In this document: piece after piece, positions 5,561 to 11,151 of the stretch
Layout of the letters: each line of letters opens with the position of its first letter
Numbering within the stretch: position 1 is the first letter of the stretch
NCBI GenBank assembly: GCA_001067655.1
Contig: JUNU01000326.1
Coordinates: 1-11,151, forward strand
Length of the DNA: 11,151 nucleotides
Source: Neisseria lactamica
GTDB lineage: Bacteria > Pseudomonadota > Gammaproteobacteria > Burkholderiales > Neisseriaceae
Direction of reading: 5' to 3'
Made by a program: the position numbers and the translations under genes
The notes under the pieces: generated by a model
Databases searched by the model: none
The model's input: only the letters and a program-made list of their open reading frames with translations
What the model was told of the DNA's origin: nothing

Positions 5561-6319
5561 TCAAACATGATGGATAACCAGTTTCTTACCCTGATAGTCC
5601 AATACGTCCACATCCATATCAAACAAATCTTTAATATTTTCAGCGGTAAAGATGTCGTTCGGCGTGCCGGTCATGGCGACTTGTCCGTTTTTCATGGCGA
5701 CGACGTGGTCTGCATAGGCGGCGGCTTGATTGATGTCGTGCAGGACGACGACGGTGGTGCGCTTGTGTTCGCGGGTCAGCCGCTGGAGCAGCTGCATGAG
5801 GGCGCGGGCGTGGTACATATCGAGGTTGTTGAGCGGTTCGTCCAAGAGGACGTAATCGGTGCTTTGGCAGAAAACCATGGCAATCATGGCGCGTTGGCGC
5901 TGTCCGCCGGAGAGTTCGGTCAGGTAGCGGTTGGCGAAGCTGTCCAGTTTGAACTCGGAAAGTGCGTTTTCGACGATGGCGAGGTCTTCGGGGGTCGGTC
6001 TGCCTTGGTGGTAGGGATAACGCCCGAACATGAGCAGGTCGCGAACTGTGATTCGGCTCATGACGCTGTTTTCTTGGGTCAGGATGGAGAGCGTTTTTGC
6101 CAGCTCGGCGGTAGGCGTGGTCGAAACATCTTTGCCGGCGTAGCTGATGCTGCCCTGCTCCAGCGGGCGGAGGCGCGCCATGAAGGAGAGGAGCGTGGAT
6201 TTGCCGGCGCCGTTGGGGCCGATGAGCGCGGTGATGCCGCCTTCGGGGATGTCGAGGCTGACGTTGTCGAGGATGGGGCTGCCGCCGATGTGGAAGCTGA
6301 CGTTGCGGATGGTAATCAT
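5561..6319 (-). CDS. fetE: Ferric siderophore ABC transporter, ATP-binding protein (FetE-like)
   Basis: A 252-residue cytoplasmic ATPase that powers periplasm-to-cytoplasm import of an iron-siderophore complex. All ABC motifs are intact: Walker A GPNGAGKST (34-42), Q-loop Q82, signature LSGGQ (136-140), Walker B YVLLDE (156-161) and H-loop H194. The sequence resembles FetE/FatE/VctC/YclP, the type paired with the two permeases further right, but the gene is separated from them by an acyltransferase and an FmdE-like gene. No Shine-Dalgarno is visible before the ATG at 6319, and a DUS hairpin lies 24 bp upstream, so expression relative to the permeases is uncertain. The symbol is by family resemblance; another siderophore specificity is possible. 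Confidence 0.88.
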   Translation of the reverse strand: MITIRNVSFHIGGSPILDNVSLDIPEGGITALIGPNGAGKSTLLSFMARLRPLEQGSISYAGKDVSTTPTAELAKTLSILTQENSVMSRITVRDLLMFGRYPYHQGRPTPEDLAIVENALSEFKLDSFANRYLTELSGGQRQRAMIAMVFCQSTDYVLLDEPLNNLDMYHARALMQLLQRLTREHKRTTVVVLHDINQAAAYADHVVAMKNGQVAMTGTPNDIFTAENIKDLFDMDVDVLDYQGKKLVIHHV

Positions 6320-6342
6320 GATGGGTGTGATGTGTGGATTTG

Positions 6343-6381
6343 TTTTCAGACGACCTCCGAATATGAGAGGTCGTCTGAAAA
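6343..6381. terminator. DUS-pair hairpin between the FmdE-like and ATPase genes
   Basis: 15-bp perfect inverted repeat (6343-6357 with 6367-6381) around a 9-base loop. Both arms contain perfect DUS (6345-6356, 6368-6379). It starts 10 bp after the FmdE-like stop and ends 24 bp before the ATPase start. It could terminate or attenuate transcription between genes that otherwise look like one unit, or simply act as a double uptake site. Confidence 0.75.
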
Positions 6382-6390
6382 GGATGGGCT

Positions 6391-7014
6391 TCAGATTTCG
6401 CGAACGATGACGAATTGGGGATTGTCTGCCAAATCAATCAAGAAGGCCTTGACACGCGCCTGCCAGAGTTCGCCGAAGCGTTTGAGTTCTTCTGCGGTGG
6501 CGGTGCCGCTGACGGCTTTGGGCATGATGTCGCGCATTTCGGGGGCGAAGGGCTGCATGGCGGCGTTGAGGCTGACGGCGACGGTTTTGCCGTTGTCTTT
6601 GCGGCGCAGGGTCAGCGTGCCTTCGATGTCGGCATCGAAACTCAACAGGTTGCGGCGGGCGAAGCGTCCTTGCGGGCCGACGCCGCCGAAGCCGGTTTCG
6701 GGAGCGGCGCCGGTTAAGAGTTGGACGACGGATGCGGTAACGCCGACCGTGCCTTCGTCGCGCGCGCCCTGCATGGCGGCTTCGATTCCGCCGCGCTGCG
6801 GCAGGTCGCTGCCGTAAAGTGCTTTCAGGCCTTTAAGCGTCATGAGGTACGCGCCTGCGACGGTGGGACAGGAGTGTCCGCACAGGCGGACGGCATCGGC
6901 GTAGCGATACTGCATGATGCCCTCCTCTGCCGCGCCGAGAAATTCGGCGAGCGCGTCTTGGACAGTCAGCGTCGGGGCTTGCTCGAAAAATTCGGGAAAG
7001 TGTTCTTGAGTCAT
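6391..7014 (-). CDS. FmdE-like metal-binding protein
   Basis: A 207-residue cytoplasmic protein with no signal peptide or membrane helix. The segment RLCGHSCPTVAGAYLMTLKGLKAL (C45, H47, C49) matches the metal-binding GHxCP core of the FmdE family, named after formylmethanofuran dehydrogenase subunit E. Neisseria has no such dehydrogenase, so only the fold and metal site are implied. The start at 7014 follows AAGGA about 7 bases upstream. It lies between the acyltransferase and the importer ATPase, all on one strand. FmdE-like genes next to FecCD-type importers are known to me in other bacteria, so a role in metal release, sensing or cofactor handling is plausible but inferred. Neisseria fet operons include an extra gene, fetF; I cannot confirm that this is it. 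Confidence 0.75.
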   Translation of the reverse strand: MTQEHFPEFFEQAPTLTVQDALAEFLGAAEEGIMQYRYADAVRLCGHSCPTVAGAYLMTLKGLKALYGSDLPQRGGIEAAMQGARDEGTVGVTASVVQLLTGAAPETGFGGVGPQGRFARRNLLSFDADIEGTLTLRRKDNGKTVAVSLNAAMQPFAPEMRDIMPKAVSGTATAEELKRFGELWQARVKAFLIDLADNPQFVIVREI

Positions 7015-7036
7015 ACGGTATCCTTTTGCTTTAAAG

Positions 7037-7066
7037 AGGTCGTCTGAATCTGTTTTCAGACGACCT
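7037..7066. terminator. DUS-pair hairpin terminator of the acyltransferase gene
   Basis: Perfect DUS arms (7037-7048 and 7055-7066) form a 12-bp stem with a 6-base loop, starting 6 bp after the acyltransferase stop. Read on the minus strand it ends the acyltransferase transcript before the FmdE-like gene, whose ATG is at 7014. Confidence 0.82.
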
Positions 7067-7072
7067 TTGTGC

Positions 7073-8938
7073 TTATTTCAACAGGGTGCGTTTATCGTTG
7101 ATAAACATTTCGGCAATTTTACTTGAACCGAACGGGTTGAGGTGGTTGGTATCGAAATACACCGGCAGCCCGTCTATAAGTTTGTCCGCGGGGATGTACT
7201 GCATAAAGTCCACCCACTGCACGCCGCGGTGCTGCTTCACGATTTTTTCGACTTCGTCTTCCGACTTGGCGGAATCGCGGATTTCTGCCTTTTTATCCTC
7301 TGAAACATAATTGATGTCGATGCCGAGCTTTTGTCTCAGGTAATAACGCCGCAACGGCAGCTGCCCGTCCATGGGCGTATCGGCCAAAACGTACACTTTT
7401 TTGCCCGCCTTCACCAAATCCTCCAGCATTGTGTTGAACCGTTCCAAAAATTCCGGTTTGGCGGTATGGAGGAACCAACGTTGCGAAATGATGATGACAG
7501 GATAGTCTTTGGTTTTTTGTTCGATAAACCTGTTATACGGATTGCAACGGTCGGCGCGGCGGTCGCTGTCGGGCAGGACGAATCCGAACGCGGTGGCGCA
7601 GCTGTTGGACGTGATGACGTCTGCCGACCAGCCTTCTTTTTTGCCGACGATGTCGAGGAACGGGCTCAAATGGGCGGCATGCGAATCGCCGATGACCAAA
7701 ACTTCAGGTTTTTGGTTTGCCGCGCCGACGGCGCAGTCGGTTTTGGTCAGCGTGTCCGCGCAAATTTTGCTTTCATCGGCCTTGTACAAACTGCTTTCAA
7801 ACGCGGCGGGTTTGGCGGTCATCAGGTAGGTTGCCGCAGGAATCAGCAGCGCGAAATAAGCCGCCATGCTCCATTTGAATTTCGCCGTCGTAAAATTCTT
7901 CGCCTTCCGCGCCGGCGTTTCCACAAAATAATAAGACAACACCGACAACAGCAGCATGATGATGACAGCCAGCGCCGATGCGGCAAGCGGAAGCTGCGCG
8001 TCCATATAAATGTAGCGCATCAGCGCCAACACCACCCAGTGCCACAAATACAGCGAATACGAAATCAACCCGACAAACACCACCGGCTTGAGGCTCAACA
8101 GTTTGGACGTATTGAAACCTTCCTGCATCTGCAATGATTTGCCCGAATAAATCAAACCGCCGACCGCCAGACAGCAAAGCAGCCGTTCGATGTTTCCCGC
8201 GCCGGGCAGGACGCCGTAGGGCAACACCAGCGTGGCGGCGATGACCGCCATCATCAGCCATCCGAACAGCGGCGTACTGGCTTTATCGTTTTGTTCGGCA
8301 GGCGGAATGAAGGCAAAAAGCGAACCGACAAGCAGCTCATAAGCACGCACATGGGGCAGGAAATACGCCTCCATGCCCAAAGTCGGCAACAGCGCGGAAA
8401 ACAGGCTGATGACAATCAGCAAAAGGATAAACGTCCGCACATTGCGCCGTTTGCTGATACGGAAAAACAAAATCAGCAACGCGGGGAAAATAAAGTAAAA
8501 CTGTTCTTCCAACGACAGCGACCAAATGTGCTGCAACGGCTTTTCCGTCGCATCCGCATCAAAATAACCGCCGCGGCGCGCAAAAAACAGGTTGGCGGCA
8601 AACAGCAAGGCATAGACGGCGGATTTGACGTATTGGCGCAAATCGAAAGATAAAAAGAATACGGCAGCAACGACCGTCGTGCAAAGCAATACACAGGCAA
8701 AGACCGGCAAGATGCGTTTGGCGCGGCGTTTGTAAAACTCGAGAAACGAAAAGCTGCCGTCGTGAATCTCGCGGCTGATAATGGTCGTAATCAGGTATCC
8801 CGACAACACGAAAAACATATCCACGCCCAAAAAACCGCCTGGCAGCCATTTGGGATCGATATGAAATACGATGACGGATAAAACGGCCAATGCCCGTATC
8901 CCATCCAAATCAGGACGGTATTTCAACACTTTACTCAT
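7073..8938 (-). CDS. Membrane O-acyltransferase (acyltransferase family 3) fused to SGNH domain
   Basis: A 621-residue inner-membrane enzyme of the OafA/OatA type. It moves an acyl group, usually acetyl, across the membrane onto a cell-surface glycan. The N-terminal domain (to about 345) has about ten membrane helices and the family motifs RPDLDGIRA (R8, D10), H26, WSLSLEEQF (139-147) and ISYSLYLWH (H300). One more helix at about 357-374 leads to a periplasmic SGNH domain with GDSH (S419) and DTNH (D596, H599), a complete catalytic triad. The start at 8938 has an AAGGTG site and places RPDLDG at the usual distance from the N-terminus; an ATG 57 bases earlier is less likely. The Neisseria peptidoglycan O-acetylase PacA has this architecture, but lipooligosaccharide acetylases do too. 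It interrupts the importer genes and is bracketed by DUS. Confidence 0.9.
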   Translation of the reverse strand: MSKVLKYRPDLDGIRALAVLSVIVFHIDPKWLPGGFLGVDMFFVLSGYLITTIISREIHDGSFSFLEFYKRRAKRILPVFACVLLCTTVVAAVFFLSFDLRQYVKSAVYALLFAANLFFARRGGYFDADATEKPLQHIWSLSLEEQFYFIFPALLILFFRISKRRNVRTFILLLIVISLFSALLPTLGMEAYFLPHVRAYELLVGSLFAFIPPAEQNDKASTPLFGWLMMAVIAATLVLPYGVLPGAGNIERLLCCLAVGGLIYSGKSLQMQEGFNTSKLLSLKPVVFVGLISYSLYLWHWVVLALMRYIYMDAQLPLAASALAVIIMLLLSVLSYYFVETPARKAKNFTTAKFKWSMAAYFALLIPAATYLMTAKPAAFESSLYKADESKICADTLTKTDCAVGAANQKPEVLVIGDSHAAHLSPFLDIVGKKEGWSADVITSNSCATAFGFVLPDSDRRADRCNPYNRFIEQKTKDYPVIIISQRWFLHTAKPEFLERFNTMLEDLVKAGKKVYVLADTPMDGQLPLRRYYLRQKLGIDINYVSEDKKAEIRDSAKSEDEVEKIVKQHRGVQWVDFMQYIPADKLIDGLPVYFDTNHLNPFGSSKIAEMFINDKRTLLK

Positions 8939-9083
8939 AGTACGCACCTTGATAGTGATGCTTAATATGAGTAAGAACCCGATATTTAGTTTCATTCACA
9001 CCATCAAATCCAAGGGCGTGGAAAACGAAATATACCGTTTGGAAATAGTGGTTTACGCCATTCGAATTCAGGCTGGAAAAGTT

Positions 9084-9095
9084 TTCAGACGACCT
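9084..9095 (-). repeat. Perfect DUS overlapping the permease stop codon
   Basis: TTCAGACGACCT lies right after the second permease gene; its last two bases belong to the TAG stop (9094-9096 on the minus strand). No inverted partner follows, so it does not form a terminator. The remainder of 8939-9093 has no gene and no clear promoter. Confidence 0.93.
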
Positions 9096-10092
9096 ATCGT
9101 TTGCGCTTCAGCACCAAATATAAAAACACCAGCCCGCCCGCAAATTCAACTACCACGCTCAACACCGCCTTCATGCCGAGTAGGTGTTCGAACACAGTTT
9201 GCCCGCCGACCAACAAAATACCGCCGACACACACCGTCATCGGCAGCCGCACGCTATGGCGCACGCTTGGGGCGAAATGGTTGGCAAGCGCGGCAGCCAG
9301 CAGGCCGAAGAAGCTGACCGGCCCGACCACCGCCGTCGCCGTCGCCACCAGTGCGGCAATCCAAAGCAGCAGCCACAAGGTATTGCGCGTGTAGTTGATG
9401 CCCAAGTTAATCGTTTGGTCGCGCCCCAAAAGATGGACATCCAGACGGTGCCGTTCGCGCCAAACCGCCACCACGCTTGCCAGCAGAATCAGCGCGCCTA
9501 CGCCCAAAAGTTCGCTGTGGACCGTATTGAAGTTCGCAAACATATTCGCCTGCGCTGCCGTAAATTCCTCCGGATCAATCATGCGCGTCAGCAACGAAGA
9601 GAGGCTGCGGAACAAAATCCCGAAAATCACGCCAATCAAAATCATGCGCGACAAATCGCGTCCGCCCTGCCGGATGAGCGTGTAAAACAAAAGCAGCGAG
9701 CCGCCCATCATCATCACCAGTTCAAAGCCGAACTTACCCGTCAGCGGCAGCGACGTATAGCCCACCCCGCCCAAGGCAAACAGCAAAAGTGTTTGCAAAA
9801 ACACATACAGCGAATCGAAGCCCAAAATCGAAGGTGTGAGAATCGGATTGTTCGTCAGCGTTTGGAAAAGCTGGGTCGAAACCCCGACCGCGTACGCCAC
9901 CAACAGCAAAGCCGCCAGTTTGGTCAGCCGCAGTTGCAACACAAAATCCCAATCGCCTTTTATGTTCAAAGTCAGGAATAGCGTACAACACGCCAACAGC
10001 AAGACGAACGCCACCCACAGCGGACGGGAAGAACCCTGCATAAACGCAACCTTGTTTGAGCGAAGCGCACTACGCTTGTTTTCAGACGACAT
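9094..10092 (-). CDS. fetD: Ferric siderophore ABC transporter, permease 2 (FetD-like, FecCD family)
   Basis: A 332-residue inner-membrane permease with about nine to ten helices, the second half of the heterodimeric channel. Family landmarks are NNPILTPSILGFDSLYVFLQT (81-101) after the second helix and the ATPase-coupling region VGPVSFFGLLAAALANHF (256-273). It belongs to the FatC/VctG/YclO branch, which pairs with the FatD/VctD/YclN-type neighbour. The ATG overlaps the end of the upstream permease by 11 bp and follows GAGGAAG inside that gene, so translational coupling is likely. The first codons (MSSEN) are written by a DUS core. Substrate is probably a catecholate or anguibactin-type ferric siderophore, by family. 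Confidence 0.88.
   Translation of the reverse strand: MSSENKRSALRSNKVAFMQGSSRPLWVAFVLLLACCTLFLTLNIKGDWDFVLQLRLTKLAALLLVAYAVGVSTQLFQTLTNNPILTPSILGFDSLYVFLQTLLLFALGGVGYTSLPLTGKFGFELVMMMGGSLLLFYTLIRQGGRDLSRMILIGVIFGILFRSLSSLLTRMIDPEEFTAAQANMFANFNTVHSELLGVGALILLASVVAVWRERHRLDVHLLGRDQTINLGINYTRNTLWLLLWIAALVATATAVVGPVSFFGLLAAALANHFAPSVRHSVRLPMTVCVGGILLVGGQTVFEHLLGMKAVLSVVVEFAGGLVFLYLVLKRKR
10081..10092 (-). repeat. DUS forming the permease stop/start overlap
   Basis: The minus strand reads ATGTCGTCTGAA: the ten-base core is intact and one flanking base differs from AGGTCGTCTGAA. Within it, ATG starts the second permease and TGA ends the first. It is the only copy here shared by two coding regions. 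Confidence 0.9.
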
Positions 10093-11056
10093 GGGCAGGC
10101 TTCCTCAACAAAATCCACAAGAACAACACCGTACCCAACACACCGAACACGGTTGAGACCGGAATCTCAAACGGGAACACAATCACGCGTCCCAAAATAT
10201 CGCACAAAAGCACCAGCGACGCGCCGAGCAAAGCCACCGCAGGCAGGCTTTGGCGCAGCTTGTCGCCCATCAGGCGGCTGATGATGTTCGGCACGACCAG
10301 CCCGATAAACGGAATATTGCCGACCGTTACCAACACCAGCGACGTAATCAGCGCGACAATCACCAAACCTACCCACAACACCGCCGTCCGGTTCAGACCC
10401 AGATTCACGCTCACCGTCTCGCCCAAGCCCAAAATCGTCAGCTGATCGGCAATCAAATACGCCGCCAATGCCAAGCCGCCCGTCAGCCATAGCAATTCGT
10501 AACGCCCCAACAGCACGCCCGAAAAATCGCCCTGCTGCCACACGCTCAACATCTGCATCATCTCAAACTCATACGCGATAAACGTCGCCACCGCCTCGAT
10601 AACACCACCGAAAATAATCCCCACCAGTGGTACCATCAACTGCGCCGTCGGTGGCAAACGGCGTATCAGCATCATAAACACCAACATCCCCGCCAACGCC
10701 GCCGCAGCCGCCACCGACATTTTTGCCGTCAGCTCCGCAGCCGGAAACACCAGCGTCATCACCAACACGCCCAACGCCGCGCTCTGACTTGCGCCCACCA
10801 TAGACGGCTCGACAAAACGGTTGCGCATCAAAATCTGCATAATCATCCCCGCCACCGCCATCGACGCCCCCGTCAGCACAATCGCAAACGTGCGCGGCAG
10901 GCGGCTGACCAGCATCAGTTCCGTGCTGTCAGACAATGCCCAGCGAAACACATCCGCCCAGCGGAAATCGCCTACGCCCACCGACAGGCTGACGACAAAC
11001 AGCACCATCAGCACAAAGCAGTTGAATAAGTTTAAAGATAAAGGTTTGACGGACAT
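10082..11056 (-). CDS. fetC: Ferric siderophore ABC transporter, permease 1 (FetC-like, FecCD family)
   Basis: A 324-residue inner-membrane permease, about nine to ten helices, partner of the following permease. Landmarks are SRLPRTFAIVLTGASMAVAGMIMQ (51-74), RNRFVEPSMVGAS (78-90) and the cytoplasmic coupling loop VGNIPFIGLVVPNIISRLMG (245-264). The VPN in place of the common VPH is characteristic of the FatD/VctD/YclN branch, as I recall it. The ATG at 11056 (MSVKPLS) is preferred because the first helix follows directly. It has no Shine-Dalgarno, and an in-frame TTG at 11086 is a weaker alternative. It would be preceded by a periplasmic binding protein gene in a normal operon, but a Correia element starts 45 bp upstream, so the leader was altered or the partner lies beyond it. 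Confidence 0.86.
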   Translation of the reverse strand: MSVKPLSLNLFNCFVLMVLFVVSLSVGVGDFRWADVFRWALSDSTELMLVSRLPRTFAIVLTGASMAVAGMIMQILMRNRFVEPSMVGASQSAALGVLVMTLVFPAAELTAKMSVAAAAALAGMLVFMMLIRRLPPTAQLMVPLVGIIFGGVIEAVATFIAYEFEMMQMLSVWQQGDFSGVLLGRYELLWLTGGLALAAYLIADQLTILGLGETVSVNLGLNRTAVLWVGLVIVALITSLVLVTVGNIPFIGLVVPNIISRLMGDKLRQSLPAVALLGASLVLLCDILGRVIVFPFEIPVSTVFGVLGTVLFLWILLRKPAHVV

Positions 11057-11101
11057 AAGGGAAAAATAATTCAGATGGAAAAACAAAAACCGTAAAGACG
11101 A

Positions 11102-11151
11102 TATAGTGGATTAACTTTAAACCAGTACGGCGTTGCCTCGCCTTAGCTCAA
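11102..11151. repeat. Correia element, left end only (full-length type; cut by window edge)
   Basis: TATAGTGGATTAA at 11102-11114 is an exact Correia terminal repeat. The subterminal block with cagtacggcgttgcctcgcc follows, then CTTAGCTCAA, which is the full-length form and not the deleted one. It is in the opposite orientation to the left-edge element: both turn the same end towards the window. It lies 45 bp upstream of the first permease start and could supply promoter, IHF-binding or RNA-processing signals to the importer genes, as described for other Correia elements. Confidence 0.92.

Noticed and set aside
5567..6817. 416-codon open reading frame on the plus strand
   Set aside because: It lies opposite the intact ATPase and FmdE-like genes, shows no family motifs and has low-complexity composition. 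It is a by-product of codon bias on the other strand.
7331..8137. 268-codon open frame on the plus strand
   Set aside because: Antisense to the acyltransferase, which has full catalytic motifs. The frame is rich in Arg/His/Gln without recognisable domains.
8939..8995. Upstream start for the acyltransferase (19 extra residues)
   Set aside because: The ATG at 8938 has a better ribosome site, and family members begin shortly before the RPDxDG motif.
9184..9981. 265-codon plus-strand frame rich in Gln, His and Arg
   Set aside because: Antisense to the second permease; composition is typical of a shadow frame.
1..11151. CRISPR array, tRNA/rRNA genes, prophage, insertion sequences
   Set aside because: No spaced direct repeats, no clover-leaf or rRNA sequence, no transposase, integrase or structural phage genes. 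The S24 repressor alone does not make a prophage.

Overview
The window looks like chromosomal DNA of a Neisseria species, most likely one of the oral commensals of the mucosa/sicca/subflava type. The main evidence is the DNA uptake sequence (DUS). The core GTCGTCTGAA occurs about fourteen times, and nine copies are perfect 12-mers AGGTCGTCTGAA, which I remember as the 'mucosa' DUS dialect and not the GCCGTCTGAA dialect of meningococcus and gonococcus. Correia-type repeats (ends TATAGTGGATTAA) are a second Neisseria signature. One is cut by the left edge, one by the right edge, and a decayed full-length copy lies near the middle. The species call is inference.

Left half, mostly plus strand: a DUF817 membrane protein (241-1086); argC of arginine biosynthesis (1225-2268) with a perfect DUS-hairpin terminator; a short exported protein of unknown function on the minus strand (2523-2798); facing away from it, a LexA/CI-like self-cleaving repressor (3098-3784); the iron-sulfur carrier erpA (4001-4339) with its own terminator; and a tail-anchored zinc-ribbon protein with an L7/L12-like N-terminus (4629-5303). 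These are mainly separate transcription units. A decayed Correia element and a bidirectional DUS hairpin (5320-5548) divide the two halves.

Right half, all minus strand: a ferric-siderophore ABC importer resembling the Neisseria FetCDE / Vibrio FatDC-VctDGC / Bacillus YclNOP families. Reading from the right edge leftwards come two FecCD-type permeases overlapping by 11 bp, a membrane O-acyltransferase with a C-terminal SGNH esterase-like domain, a small FmdE-like GHxCP protein, and finally the ABC ATPase. The ATPase is thus separated from its permeases by two other genes and two DUS hairpins. The periplasmic binding protein and outer-membrane receptor are not in the window and would be expected beyond the right edge. 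Iron is a shared theme: the importer brings it in, ErpA delivers iron-sulfur clusters, and the FmdE-like protein may handle a metal (inference).

No rRNA, tRNA, CRISPR array, insertion sequence or prophage was seen. No gene-free stretch exceeds 300 bases. The longest (2799-3097, 4340-4628, 5304-5560, 2269-2522) hold promoters, terminators, operator-like repeats and the Correia copy. The most interesting items are the interrupted importer locus with its FmdE-like member, the zinc-ribbon protein, the DUS that forms the stop/start overlap of the two permeases, and the repressor next to a small exported protein.
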